A stretch of 64,000 nucleotides of DNA. Origin: Acidobacteriota bacterium (GTDB lineage: Bacteria; Acidobacteriota; Thermoanaerobaculia; Multivoradales; J023). The notes beneath the pieces are model-generated. The model saw only the letters and a program-made list of their open reading frames with translations. It was not told the origin of the DNA and ran no database searches. Shown here piece after piece: positions 16,086 through 25,325 of the stretch (position 1 is its first letter; each line of letters begins with the position of its first letter). Where the stretch lies: assembly GCA_029263315.1 (NCBI GenBank), contig JAJCXR010000040.1, positions 124,001 to 188,000 of the forward strand. Direction: 5' to 3'. The position numbers were made by a program, and so were the translations under genes.

Positions 16086-19001
16086 ATGAACACACCACAA
16101 CACCGCACCGGTCGCCGTCTCGATTTCCTTGGCGGCTTGGCGGCGGCGGCGATTCTGTTCATCATCGTCAACTACGCGACCTTCAACCTCCAACAACCTG
16201 ACTTGGGATTTCGACTCCAAGCCGACACCTGGGAGGTTGTGTACGTCGATCCCGAATGCCCGAAGCCCTCCCAGTGTCTGCAACTCGGGGATCGAGTCCT
16301 AAGGATCGGTCGTACCACCTTCGAAGACGTGCAGGCAAGCCGCGCGCGCTCGATCTATGAGCCCTATTGGCAGAAAGGTAGCAAAGAAACCACCGTCGTT
16401 GCCATGCGGGGAGATCAGCTGGTCACCGTCCAGGCGAAGTCGGTCGAGGATTCCCGGGGCAATCTGCGGCAGTTACTCACGGTTCTTTTCCCGCTCCTTT
16501 TTTGGTTGACCGGAACGGTTGCCGTGCTCTTCCTGCGCCCCCGGGACGAGCGTTGGTTCGCCTTCTGCGGCTTCAATTACAACACCGCCCTGTGGATCTC
16601 TGCCGGTTTCCTTTCCAGCAGCCAAATAGCCTACTCGAGTGTCGTATTCCATGCCGTGATCTGGTTCTTTTTGCCGCTGTCCATCCATCTTCACCTGGTG
16701 CTGCCGGACAATCTCTTTCCGCGGGCCAAGAAATGGATTCTGACCCCCATCTATTTGCTGGCCTTCATCTTGGCCATCCTCGACGCCATGTACTTGCTGC
16801 GCAGTTGGGCGTTCATGATCTCCACACTGGTCGGCATGGCGGTCTCGCTCTTGCTGCTGGTGCAACGCAACCTCAGACGCATGCCGCGGGACGTCCGCAT
16901 CGCCAATCGGGTTCTACTTTATGGCGCCCTCATGGGGCTCGGTCCGGTCGCCCTGATGATCCTCTTCCTGATGATCAACCCTTCGGACTTCCTGGCCTCG
17001 ACCAGCGTCTCCACCGCCGCTGCCCTGTTTCTCCTGATCAGCCCGATGTGGCTGATGGCCTACATGTACGCCGTCTACCGCCATGATTTGGCGACCTTCG
17101 AATTCCGCGCCAATCGATTGCTGGGCATCTACGGTTTTTTGGCCTTGAACCTCACCATGGTCCTGGTCTTCTTCAACACCTTGTTGGGGGTGTGGAAGCG
17201 TTGGGGTGGCGATCTCACCGTTTTTGCGCTGATCACATCGAGTATCTTCGTGCTCCTGGCGCCACCGCTCTATGCACACTTTCAGCGTCTGGTGGATCTT
17301 TACGTCTTCGGTATCAAATATCGCCCCTCGGAAATTGTCAGCGCCTTCGCGCAGAAGATCCCGACGGCCCTCGACCGCGAGATTCTGCGGCAGATCCTGC
17401 AGCAAGAAGTCCTTCCGACGTTACTGATTCGACAATCTGCTCTCTTCATCTTCGGTCATACGGAGGTGGAAGCCCTCTACAAACAAAATACTCAGGCGCA
17501 CTTCGAAGATGAAACAGAGCTGCGAGAGCTCTTACTTTCGAGTGGCCACTTCATCAGCTTTGGTCGCGACAGCTCCACCCCCACGGCGTGGGTGCGCCTG
17601 ATCATTCCTCTCTCGGTCCGCGACCGCACGCTCGGCGTTTGGCTATTGGGCCGCCGCGACCCCGATGACTTCTATCCGAAGAGTGACATCACCCTGCTTC
17701 GCGATCTGGCGAATCAGATCGCACCGGTGATCGAGAATTTTCGATTGGTTGAGAAGGCCCGCGCCGAGGTGCGGGAAAATCGAAAGCTCCAACAGCAATT
17801 ACTGCAATCGCAGAAAATGGAGGCCATCGGCCGTCTGTCGGCCGGGGTCGCCCATGACTTCAACAACATCCTGTCGGTCATCATCGGCTACAGCAATCTC
17901 CTGTTGGTGCAATACCCCGGGGACCCCCGGTTGCAGCAGTCCGCCGCCAGTATCCGAGATGCCGGCAACCGCGCCGCCACCCTGACCAAGCAGCTTTTGG
18001 CCTTCAGTCGGCAGCAGGTCTTGGAGCCACGGGTGGCTGATCTCAACAACATCGTCATCGATGTGCAAAAGATGCTGCGCCGTTTGACCAGTGAGGATGT
18101 CGCGCTGACCACGGATCTCGGGGCCTCCTTGGCTCCCGTGCGGGTCGACTCAGGACAGATGGCCCAGGTGATCATCAATCTTGTCGTCAATGCCAGGGAT
18201 GCGATCGTCGATGGTGGCTCCATCGCCATCGCCACCGCCGGCCTCACCGTCGACGATCCGGAAGTTTGCCCCTTCAAGGGCCTGCCACCGGGGGGCTATG
18301 TGACCTTGAGCATCACCGACGACGGCACCGGGATCGAGCCCGAGATCCTCGGTCGGATCTTCGAACCATATTTCACCACCAAGGCAGTCGGCAAAGGGAC
18401 GGGCCTTGGCCTTTCGATGGTCTACGGCATCATCAACCAAAGCAAAGGTCACATCTTTGTCGAGAGCGACTTGGGTGTGGGCTCGACCTTTACGATATGC
18501 CTGCCGGCGGCGTCTGAAAGTGAGACTGCGCCGAGCGCCGAGTCGCATATTGAAAAGTCGTCGCGGCCGGGCACGGAGAGGATTCTCCTGGCGGAAGACG
18601 AAGACGGCGTTCGCGACGTCACCACCCGCATCCTCGAATCCTGCGGCTACCAAGTGACGACGGCGATCGATGGTCTCGATGCCCTCGAGAAATTCAACCA
18701 CACAGAGGAGGATTTCGACCTTCTTTTGACCGATGTCGTGATGCCCCACATGAAAGGCACCGAGTTGGCCCGTAAGCTCCTTCAGCTCGACCCGAAGCTG
18801 CGGATCGTCTTCATGTCGGGTTACAACGAAGAATCCGTGCTCGGTCAGGATTTCGGAGAGACCGGCCCGCTACTCATCCAGAAGCCATTTTCTCCGCAGA
18901 CCTTGACGCGGAGAATCCGCACCATCTTGGATCAATCGACTGCCGACACAGCCAGCTCGTCATATCCGAAAGGGGACTGGGAAGACTCGGAGGGAGAATG
19001 A
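16086..19001 (+). CDS. Membrane hybrid histidine kinase with PDZ-like, GAF-like and receiver domains
   Basis: Sensor kinase of 971 residues. Order: one N-terminal helix (about 13-30); a periplasmic PDZ-like segment (about 40-115, '[20 protein letters not shown]'); a block of seven or eight membrane helices (about 125-345); a GAF-like region (about 400-555); a short coiled coil; HisKA with the phosphorylated histidine in [20 protein letters not shown] (His590); HATPase with DDGTGIEPE and [14 protein letters not shown]; and a C-terminal receiver with LLLTDVVMP (Asp883) and the KPF lysine. The HDFNN H-box is of the type whose phosphate goes to the attached receiver and on to another protein. No response regulator with an output domain is next to it. 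Its promoter carries a palindrome, and related micropeptide ORFs lie on both sides. Confidence 0.9.
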   Translation: MNTPQHRTGRRLDFLGGLAAAAILFIIVNYATFNLQQPDLGFRLQADTWEVVYVDPECPKPSQCLQLGDRVLRIGRTTFEDVQASRARSIYEPYWQKGSKETTVVAMRGDQLVTVQAKSVEDSRGNLRQLLTVLFPLLFWLTGTVAVLFLRPRDERWFAFCGFNYNTALWISAGFLSSSQIAYSSVVFHAVIWFFLPLSIHLHLVLPDNLFPRAKKWILTPIYLLAFILAILDAMYLLRSWAFMISTLVGMAVSLLLLVQRNLRRMPRDVRIANRVLLYGALMGLGPVALMILFLMINPSDFLASTSVSTAAALFLLISPMWLMAYMYAVYRHDLATFEFRANRLLGIYGFLALNLTMVLVFFNTLLGVWKRWGGDLTVFALITSSIFVLLAPPLYAHFQRLVDLYVFGIKYRPSEIVSAFAQKIPTALDREILRQILQQEVLPTLLIRQSALFIFGHTEVEALYKQNTQAHFEDETELRELLLSSGHFISFGRDSSTPTAWVRLIIPLSVRDRTLGVWLLGRRDPDDFYPKSDITLLRDLANQIAPVIENFRLVEKARAEVRENRKLQQQLLQSQKMEAIGRLSAGVAHDFNNILSVIIGYSNLLLVQYPGDPRLQQSAASIRDAGNRAATLTKQLLAFSRQQVLEPRVADLNNIVIDVQKMLRRLTSEDVALTTDLGASLAPVRVDSGQMAQVIINLVVNARDAIVDGGSIAIATAGLTVDDPEVCPFKGLPPGGYVTLSITDDGTGIEPEILGRIFEPYFTTKAVGKGTGLGLSMVYGIINQSKGHIFVESDLGVGSTFTICLPAASESETAPSAESHIEKSSRPGTERILLAEDEDGVRDVTTRILESCGYQVTTAIDGLDALEKFNHTEEDFDLLLTDVVMPHMKGTELARKLLQLDPKLRIVFMSGYNEESVLGQDFGETGPLLIQKPFSPQTLTRRIRTILDQSTADTASSSYPKGDWEDSEGE

Positions 19002-19150
19002 TCCATATGCCAGCGGTTCCAGGTATCCGAATACCGTCTCCTCTCCAACAATTGGCTCACCTCGAGCTTCAGCAATTGATGAAGTCCCATAGTGGGGGGC
19101 GCGGTGTCCTGTGCGGCTTGCATATGGGCATTGAATTCTTGAATTTTCAT
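18932..19150 (-). CDS. Micropeptide (72 residues), paralogue of the ORF at 15305
   Basis: ATG at 19150 preceded by GGAGGAG with six bases between, a very strong ribosome site. The product starts MKIQEFNAHMQAAQDTAPPT, has a central [17 protein letters not shown] and a Ser-rich tail ending AVSAVD. Shared with the 15305 ORF are M-x-I-x-[DE]-F-N-x2-M-x-A-A at the start, then ERRR and MD at similar distances. The last 70 bases run antisense to the end of the hybrid kinase gene, so the tail may be fortuitous. No signal peptide is seen. The conserved front and variable rear recall a leader-core arrangement, but no modification enzyme is nearby. Family not recognised. Confidence 0.5.
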   Translation of the reverse strand: MKIQEFNAHMQAAQDTAPPTMGLHQLLKLEVSQLLERRRYSDTWNRWHMDHSPSESSQSPFGYDELAVSAVD

Positions 19151-19458
19151 CTCTAGCTCCTCCGCTGAACCAAGTTACAAGTATCTGCCTCAACCCAATT
19201 TCTGAGCCTAACCGGTCTCTGTCCCCTGGGTTGTCCACCGGCCACCGACTGTGCAACCTACCGTTGAATCGACCCTCAGGGGCGCGGGGCTCAACATGGA
19301 AAGAACCCGCCATCCTCTATTGTACTCGCAACCCCAAACCCTCTCAAGGGCTTTGCCGAATATGTATCTTTCTCTATATTCCCTTGGCCACTACGGCCTT
19401 CCGATTCAAGCTGACAGGCCTCTGCGACCCACCGGTTCTCTGATAGATTGCGTTGATC
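19151..19458. other. Intergenic region between micropeptide and aroC
   Basis: About 308 bases separating the divergent micropeptide (minus) and aroC (plus). It must contain both promoters. A TAGATT at about 19444 is a weak -10 candidate for aroC. I see no gene or strong repeat here. Confidence 0.4.
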
Positions 19459-20580
19459 ATGCCAGGCAACAGCTTCGGTCATTGTTTCCGCATCACCACG
19501 GCTGGCGAAAGCCACGGGCCGGGCAACGTCGTGATCATCGACGGCGTCCCACCCGGTCTCGAGCTCTCGGCAGAAGATCTGCTGACCGATTTGGCTCGGC
19601 GGCGCCCGGGACAGTCCAAGGTGACCACCCAGCGCCAGGAGCCGGACCGTCCGCGCATCCTTTCCGGTGTTTTTGACGGCCGCACCACCGGTACCTCCCT
19701 GACGATCTTGATCGAGTCCCAGGACGCCCGCAGCAGGGACTATCGAGACATTCAGCAGAAGTACCGGCCGGGCCACGCCGATTACACCTTCGACGCCAAA
19801 TATGGTTTCCGCGACTACCGCGGTGGAGGTCGATCCAGCGCTCGCGAGACCAACGTCCGCGTCGCTGCCGGCGCCGTCGCCAAGAAGCTCTTGGACCTGC
19901 GCCACGGTATCCGTGTCGTTGGCTTCGTCGACCAAGTGGGCCACTTGATCGCCCAGGTGCCCGAAGCCGCCGCGGTGACCCTCGATCAAGTGGAGTCAAA
20001 TATCGTGCGCTGCCCCGACGCCGAGGTGGCGCCCAAGATGATCGAGCTCATCGAAACATTGCGCCGCGACCGAGATTCCATCGGCGGCTCGGCACGCATC
20101 GTCGCCACCGGCGTCCCCGCCGGCTGGGGCGAACCGGTCTTCGACAAGCTCAAGGCCGATTTAGCAAAGGCGCTCTTCAGCCTACCGGCGGTGGTGGGGG
20201 TCGAGTATGGGTCCGGTTTCGCCGTCGTCAACCGCTTGGGAAGCGAGAACAACGACCCTTTTGTGCTCGAAGGCGGTGTCATCCGGACCCGCAGCAACCA
20301 CCATGGCGGTATGTTGGGGGGCATCTCTTCAGGTATGCCCATCGAGTTGCGTTGCGCCGTCAAGCCCACCAGCTCTCTCCCCCGCCCCCAAGAAACGGTG
20401 ACCCGGCGCGGCGAAACCACCACCATCTCCACCAAGGGTCGTCACGATCCGTGCCTGTTGCCGCGCTTCGTTCCGATGGCGGAGGCCATGGTGGCCATCA
20501 CGTTGGCGGACCACATGCTCCGTCATGAAGCTCAGAAGCTGCGCTGCGGAGAGGTCCGAGGGGAGACCGAGACACCATGA
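19459..20580 (+). CDS. aroC: Chorismate synthase
   Basis: Last enzyme of the shikimate pathway: converts 5-enolpyruvylshikimate 3-phosphate to chorismate by anti-1,4 elimination of phosphate, needing reduced FMN. The 373 residues include the signatures GESHGPG (about 16-22), GGRSSARETNVRVAAGAVAKK (about 124-144; FMN and phosphate binding) and the C-terminal FVPMAEAMVAITLADHML. Length is normal. I take ATG 19459 as the start; TTG 19453 is two codons earlier. The stop overlaps the start of the next gene by four bases (ATGA), indicating cotranslation with the small protein. The trp genes that use chorismate are 30 kb away. Confidence 0.96.
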   Translation: MPGNSFGHCFRITTAGESHGPGNVVIIDGVPPGLELSAEDLLTDLARRRPGQSKVTTQRQEPDRPRILSGVFDGRTTGTSLTILIESQDARSRDYRDIQQKYRPGHADYTFDAKYGFRDYRGGGRSSARETNVRVAAGAVAKKLLDLRHGIRVVGFVDQVGHLIAQVPEAAAVTLDQVESNIVRCPDAEVAPKMIELIETLRRDRDSIGGSARIVATGVPAGWGEPVFDKLKADLAKALFSLPAVVGVEYGSGFAVVNRLGSENNDPFVLEGGVIRTRSNHHGGMLGGISSGMPIELRCAVKPTSSLPRPQETVTRRGETTTISTKGRHDPCLLPRFVPMAEAMVAITLADHMLRHEAQKLRCGEVRGETETP

Positions 20581-20798
20581 GCGGTGACCCGGACGTCACG
20601 ACGACTCCCCAGTTCCCTCAAATCGAAGTCGATATCCGCCCCTATCTCGACAAGCCGATGGCGGTCATGGCGCTGGTCCGTCGGGCCTTGCAGAAGGCCG
20701 GGCATCAGCGGCAAGCTGGGCAGTTCACCGAGCGAGCCTTGGCCAGCGACCCGGAGTCCCTCCTGCAAGTGGCCGAGATCTACGTCACCGTTCCCTGA
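20577..20798 (+). CDS. Small conserved protein translationally coupled to aroC
   Basis: Protein of 73 residues whose ATG overlaps the aroC stop (ATGA). The core 'IEVDIRPYLDKPMAVMALVRRALQ' followed by KAGHQRQAGQFTERALASDP resembles a group of small uncharacterised bacterial proteins with the pattern 'VxLxGxDGNAxxxLGxVxRALRxAG...F'. It is a soluble alpha/beta module without catalytic motifs. Function unknown; the coupling says only that it is made with chorismate synthase. It converges with the ABC permease gene, and tandem repeats follow its stop. Confidence 0.65.
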   Translation: MSGDPDVTTTPQFPQIEVDIRPYLDKPMAVMALVRRALQKAGHQRQAGQFTERALASDPESLLQVAEIYVTVP

Positions 20799-20799
20799 G

Positions 20800-20873
20800 T
20801 CGACATCCCTCGAATCGACGTCCCCTATATCGACGTCCCTCGAATTGGCGGCCCCTAATTCGACGCTCCCCGC
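20800..20873 (+). repeat. Degenerate 15-bp tandem repeats at a convergent junction
   Basis: About five units of 14-15 bases with the core TCGACGTCCC: units begin at 20800, 20815, 20830, 20845 and 20859. Units 1 and 3 differ at one base (TCGACATCCCTCGAA and TCGACGTCCCTCGAA). The array starts at the stop of the small gene and runs into the last codons of the permease gene on the other strand. Confidence 0.8.
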
Positions 20874-22867
20874 AACGTCCTCGGCTGATGACGCAGTCGA
20901 TTCAGCACCCAGATCAGCGCCAGCGCTGCGGCTCCGTAGACCACCGGATGCAAGGTGGAAGAGACGTGTCGGCCCGACCAAAGAACCAAAGCATTGTTGA
21001 GACCGTGCCAGAGCATGGCCGGATAGATCGAGCCGCTGCGCAGCGTGAGCCATGCCAAGATCGCCCCCAAGATCAAGGTCGGCAAACCGCGGGCCAGGTC
21101 GAAGTGGAAGATCGCAAACACCGCACCGACAACGAGGCAGAGCTGGGGTTCCGGCATGCGGCGTCGCAGGCCACTGAGCAGCACACCGCGGAAAGCGAGC
21201 TCCTCACAAATGGCCGGCAACACGGCTACCAAGGCCAGAATCTCCAAGGAAGAAAAGCGATCGGTGTCGAAGCCCAAACCAACGGATTCCAAGGCCCGGC
21301 GGGAGACGGGAAAGAGCCTCGCCGTCCATTGGTAGATGGCTCCATTGAGAATTGCCAGGGCCGGCGCCCCAACCAAAACCAAGGGCCAAAGGACCCCTGG
21401 AGGCTGGCGCAGGGCAAACGTCCGCCGTGGCTGCAAACCGTAGAGCTTGATGAGCAACCACGAGCCACCTAGGCAGACCAACACCAGGTTCAACAACAGC
21501 TGCGGAATGAAACCCGAGAGCAGCGGAACGTGCACCAGGGCCAGGAAGATGAAGCTCCAGAATCCGGCGAACCAAATACCCACATGGCGCTCAAAGGGTT
21601 GGAGAAGGACCTCATCCCTTCGCCGCTCGGCGCCGGCCAACCGGCTCTCGGACATCACATCCGCCATGGCGGCACTCACCACCCAAGCGGCAACCGCCGC
21701 CGTCACCAGCCAGGCAACCAGCAGCGAAGACGACGCGAAATGGCCGCTCAACACCGCCCGGATCGCCAGGCTCAGATTGGCTATCGGCAGGAGCGACCAG
21801 CCCCTCTCCAAGGAGGCCCCCGGCAAGGCCGCCGCCGTCGTCGGTAAGAGCACCAATGCCGCCAAGGGCAGCAAATAAAAATGAAACTCCCGGTAACTCT
21901 GAGAGCGGCCGGAAATCCACAGGAGAGCCCCCGCAGCGGTGGCCAAGAGGGGTAAGAAGAGCACTGCCAGCAGTAACAAACGACCCCAAGTCAGCTCGAC
22001 GGCAAAATAGCTCGGCGGCTCATCCATCACCCAGGTCAACTGTACAAAGAGGTTCAACAGCTGCACGCCGGCCACCAACACGCCGAAGCTGAGAATCGCC
22101 AAGAGCTTGGCGAGGACGACCTGCCGACGATCGACGGCGGAGGTCAGCAAGGTTTCGAGGGTGCCCCGCTCCCTCTCCCCGGCCAGGGTATCCCCCGCCA
22201 CCACCGAACCCCCGAGGACGACAAAGAGAAGGATGGCGAGGGTCAACCAGCGTCCTAGCTGGGCGCCCGCCACCTGTCCACCGCTAGCCAGGTCGTTCTC
22301 GCTGAGGGCCATCACCTGGTCGATCTCGAGATCGAATCCGGCCTGCTGCAACAGGCCATGCCGTACTGCGTTACGGGCTTCCGACAGCTGCTCCCCAAGG
22401 ATGTCCAGGGCTCGGTTGGATCGTCCCTGATCGGCCCGAAAAAAGAGTTGCAGAGACGCCCCCTCTGGACCCGAGGAGGCATCCATCGATGGCGAGCCCG
22501 GTGCCGACGGTGGGTCGCCGAGCCAACGTCCCTGGACGACTAAATCGACCTCCCCTTGGGCCAACGCCAGGAAAGGATCCTCCACTTCCACCGCTCGCCA
22601 AGGGTCGGAAACCGTCGTCGCGGCGGCGAGCTCGAGCAGTAGCTCCTGCTCGACCCACAGCGCGGCGGCCCCGTCGAAGTTGATCCTCAGGGCTTCCTCA
22701 GAGACCTGCTCCCGGCCGGCGCTCTCCAGAATGCGGGCTGTCCAAAGCACCACCGGCAGGGCCAACACCGGCACCAGGAAAGCCGCCACCAAGGCCCGAC
22801 GATCGCGCAACAAATGCCGCATCTCGAGACGCCACAACAAACCCAACTTGGTGTCGGTCCATGCCAT
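20855..22867 (-). CDS. ABC-2 permease fused to CPBP intramembrane protease
   Basis: Membrane protein of 670 residues joining two modules. Residues 1 to about 410 are a NatB-type ABC-2 permease: an N-terminal helix, a large extracytoplasmic domain and a helix bundle starting 'WLTLAILLFVVLGGSVVAGD'. Residues about 430-660 are a CPBP (CAAX-protease/bacteriocin-processing) domain with the motifs EELAFR, FHFDLARG and HGLNNAL, which supply the glutamate, histidine and asparagine of the proposed metal site. It lies ten bases after the ATPase gene and is last in the operon of 25076-20855. This fusion recurs in bacteria beside NatA-type ATPases. The substrate is unknown; cation or peptide export has been suggested for relatives. 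The last 16 bases overlap a tandem repeat array. Confidence 0.85.
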   Translation of the reverse strand: MAWTDTKLGLLWRLEMRHLLRDRRALVAAFLVPVLALPVVLWTARILESAGREQVSEEALRINFDGAAALWVEQELLLELAAATTVSDPWRAVEVEDPFLALAQGEVDLVVQGRWLGDPPSAPGSPSMDASSGPEGASLQLFFRADQGRSNRALDILGEQLSEARNAVRHGLLQQAGFDLEIDQVMALSENDLASGGQVAGAQLGRWLTLAILLFVVLGGSVVAGDTLAGERERGTLETLLTSAVDRRQVVLAKLLAILSFGVLVAGVQLLNLFVQLTWVMDEPPSYFAVELTWGRLLLLAVLFLPLLATAAGALLWISGRSQSYREFHFYLLPLAALVLLPTTAAALPGASLERGWSLLPIANLSLAIRAVLSGHFASSSLLVAWLVTAAVAAWVVSAAMADVMSESRLAGAERRRDEVLLQPFERHVGIWFAGFWSFIFLALVHVPLLSGFIPQLLLNLVLVCLGGSWLLIKLYGLQPRRTFALRQPPGVLWPLVLVGAPALAILNGAIYQWTARLFPVSRRALESVGLGFDTDRFSSLEILALVAVLPAICEELAFRGVLLSGLRRRMPEPQLCLVVGAVFAIFHFDLARGLPTLILGAILAWLTLRSGSIYPAMLWHGLNNALVLWSGRHVSSTLHPVVYGAAALALIWVLNRLRHQPRTLRGASN

Positions 22868-22876
22868 GGCTCGGCG

Positions 22877-23713
22877 TCAACGCTCCGCAGCGGCGCGATC
22901 GCGGTCCCCGTGGCGCACAAAGTGGAGGAAAATATCTTCCAGGTAATGTTTGCCACTTTGCTCCCGCAGCCCCGCCAAGGCATCGCAGGCCAGGATACGA
23001 CCTCGATGGAGAATGGCGATGCGATCGCAGATGCGCTCCGCCTCACTCATGATGTGGGTCGAGTAGAGGATCGTCTTGCCGTCGGCACGCAGCTCTTCGA
23101 CCACCTCCAGGAGATCCTGGGCCGCCAAGACATCGAGGCCCACCGTCGGCTCATCGAAAATCAAGATCGGTGGATCATGGGCCAGGGTGCGGGCCAACGA
23201 AACTTTTTGTTTCATCCCCGTGGACAGCGCCTCAATGCGCGCATCGGCATAATCCTGCAAGCCGAAACGCTCGATCAAATACGCCAACCGACGGCCCACC
23301 CTGTCGCGGCGATAGCCGTTGATGCGGGCAAAGAATTCCAAGGTTTCACGCACCGATAGACGGGGGTAGAGGGCCGTTGTGGCGGAATAAAAACCCATAT
23401 TCTGCCGCACCGCCAGGGGATGCTTACGCAGCTCCCTGCCCAGCACCAAGATCCGGCCGCCGGTGGGCCGTAGCACCGTGGACAGCATGCGCAGGGTCGT
23501 TGTCTTGCCGGCGCCATTGGCCCCGAGGAGACCAAAGATCTCGCCGAACCGACACTCGAAGTCGATACCGTCGACGGCCCAAATGCGGCCACGGGACGGA
23601 TCGTTGAAGGCCCGCCGCAACTCGGCGACGATGATCGGCATCGGCTTGACGGAGGGGTCCACTTCTGTCGGCTCGGATCGGCTCTGCTGCATGCGCTCCA
23701 CGTTCTCAGTCAT
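22877..23713 (-). CDS. ABC transporter ATP-binding protein, NatA-like
   Basis: Cytoplasmic ATPase of about 278 residues that should drive the two flanking ABC-2 permeases. All motifs are intact: Walker A GANGAGKTT, Q-loop region MGFYSATTALYPRLSVRE, signature LSTGMKQKVSLARTL, Walker B ILIFDEPTVGLD and the switch histidine in YSTHIMSE. The order permease-ATPase-permease/CPBP matches the NatAB group. The start ATG 23713 overlaps the end of the upstream permease gene (stop at 23706), so translation is coupled; an ATG six codons earlier (23731) is also possible. The C-terminal 'YLEDIFLHFV' is the usual end of this class. Confidence 0.9.
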   Translation of the reverse strand: MTENVERMQQSRSEPTEVDPSVKPMPIIVAELRRAFNDPSRGRIWAVDGIDFECRFGEIFGLLGANGAGKTTTLRMLSTVLRPTGGRILVLGRELRKHPLAVRQNMGFYSATTALYPRLSVRETLEFFARINGYRRDRVGRRLAYLIERFGLQDYADARIEALSTGMKQKVSLARTLAHDPPILIFDEPTVGLDVLAAQDLLEVVEELRADGKTILYSTHIMSEAERICDRIAILHRGRILACDALAGLREQSGKHYLEDIFLHFVRHGDRDRAAAER

Positions 23714-25076
23714 GGCGCCCCCCCAAGCCATCCCGGCCCCTGGCCCCGAGGCGAAACCTCAGAGCCGCCACCAGCCCGCCCTCGCGGCCCTCTAACCAGA
23801 GGTCCTCAGATGCCAACAAGAAACGTGACATCAGCAAACACAACCCGATCCAGGCAACGGCCGCCGACAACGTCAAGACGATCAGATCCCAGGCAAAGAC
23901 GCCGCCGATCAACTGTCGAAACAGCAGGGCGACATTGGCGATGGGGACCATCGCCCACCAGGGATCCAATTGCAGCTCCGGCGACTGGACCGCCAGTAGG
24001 GGCAGCAAACAAAGTAGCAAAAAGGGGCTAACCAACGCCTGCCCTTCCTTGAAGGTCCGTGCAAAGGCGGCGCACATCATCATCCCGGCGGCCACGAACA
24101 AGGCGGTGAGCACGGTGCAGAGAACGATCAGCGGTAGGGCACGCAATGGAATTTCGAAACTGAGCCCCCCACCGTCCAGCCCGAGGACCGGCGCCAGGAT
24201 GGCACGCATCGACAAGGTCACCGCCGTCAGATTGAGCAAACCGGCCACCGCGCCACAGGAAGCGACATAGAAATACTTGGCCAGCAGGATCTGATGACGG
24301 GGCACCGCCAGGCTGAGGGTCGTTTCCCAGGTTCGGCGCTCGCGTTCGCCGGCGATCGTCTCGATGGCCGGGAAGAGACAGCCGACGGCGACCATGATGA
24401 TGGTGAACAAAGGTACGAGAAGGCCCAGCACAAACGAGCCCACCGCCCCGCCGCTGGCCATGTTGCGGCTCTCGAAGGTCACCACCTGCCAGGCGGCAGG
24501 GCTCAGACCGAGGACGGAGGCTTGCTCTTGCAACAGGTGGTCACGGTGCTCGGCGATGTGACCGGCCACCAGATCGCGGGCCACGAGGGAACGGTCCTTG
24601 GACGCATCATAGCCGAGTCGCAGCCGACGGTTGCCGGCCAAGCGAGTCGCGGCGCCCTCTGGCGGTAGAATCTCGAGGATGGCGTCGAAGCGATCACTGC
24701 CCAAGATCTCGGCCCATGGGTCACTGGCCGACAAGCTCTCGACGATGAGCCCTGGATCTTTCATCAATCGCGCCTGTAAACTGTGGGCGTCGTGGTCATC
24801 CGGGCCTCGGGCCGCTGACTTGCCGGGGGGGCCGGGTAGGTCGGCCGTGGGCCCGCTGAACGAGCTGGTCGATGCGTCGACCGACGCCTCCCAGACACCG
24901 AGGCGGGGCAAGGATTGCTCGGCTTCGCCGCTGGTCAAGCCGACGGCCGACACCAATAACCACAGGGCCACCGGCCCCAGAATGACAGGCAATATCAACG
25001 AACCAAGCCACACCCCGCGCTCGCGCCAGGCAGCTCGCATGTCGCGTCGATAGAGAAGTGAGATGTTGCCCATCAC
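23706..25076 (-). CDS. ABC-2 type permease, NatB-like
   Basis: First gene of the export operon, 456 residues. One helix at about 22-42 (LGSLILPVILGPVALWLLV) is followed by a soluble extracytoplasmic domain of about 170 residues and then five or six helices (first at about 218-240, 'GSFVLGLLVPLFTIIMVAVG'). The ERERRTWETTL motif after the second helix is the ABC-2/NatB signature contacting the ATPase. It shares this layout with the N-terminal half of the fusion protein at 20855-22867, so the two probably form a heterodimeric channel. GGAG lies just before the ATG at 25076. Confidence 0.85.
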   Translation of the reverse strand: MMGNISLLYRRDMRAAWRERGVWLGSLILPVILGPVALWLLVSAVGLTSGEAEQSLPRLGVWEASVDASTSSFSGPTADLPGPPGKSAARGPDDHDAHSLQARLMKDPGLIVESLSASDPWAEILGSDRFDAILEILPPEGAATRLAGNRRLRLGYDASKDRSLVARDLVAGHIAEHRDHLLQEQASVLGLSPAAWQVVTFESRNMASGGAVGSFVLGLLVPLFTIIMVAVGCLFPAIETIAGERERRTWETTLSLAVPRHQILLAKYFYVASCGAVAGLLNLTAVTLSMRAILAPVLGLDGGGLSFEIPLRALPLIVLCTVLTALFVAAGMMMCAAFARTFKEGQALVSPFLLLCLLPLLAVQSPELQLDPWWAMVPIANVALLFRQLIGGVFAWDLIVLTLSAAVAWIGLCLLMSRFLLASEDLWLEGREGGLVAALRFRLGARGRDGLGGRHD

Positions 25077-25122
25077 TCCACAGCGGATGGCTGCTCGGCC
25101 CTCGCCAGAGACAAAGCCTCAG

Positions 25123-25143
25123 GTCCGAAGAAATCCATCGGAC
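25123..25143. promoter_or_regulatory. Inverted repeat upstream of ABC export operon
   Basis: Perfect inverted repeat GTCCGA (25123-25128) and TCGGAC (25138-25143) with nine bases between, 50-70 bases upstream of the permease start. It could be an operator or a leader hairpin. The surrounding 25077-25325 otherwise holds only the two divergent upstream regions. Confidence 0.35.
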
Positions 25144-25325
25144 TAGGCTACTCTTCGGCTCCCCACCGGTCAAGCCGCCCCTCAGCGGGCCGATCGACCG
25201 ATTTCCTAGCTGGCGACAGCCGGTGGTCGCATCGCGGGGCACAGGCACAGTTTGCAACTTTGCCACCACTGCCCACGTTAAGAACCGATGAAGACGAAAG
25301 TCACAACCTAAAAAAAGAGGACAGC

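Noticed and set aside
20855-25076. Bacteriocin biosynthesis cluster around the CPBP fusion
   Set aside because: No precursor peptide or modification enzyme lies in or next to the operon; the NatAB-like layout explains the genes.
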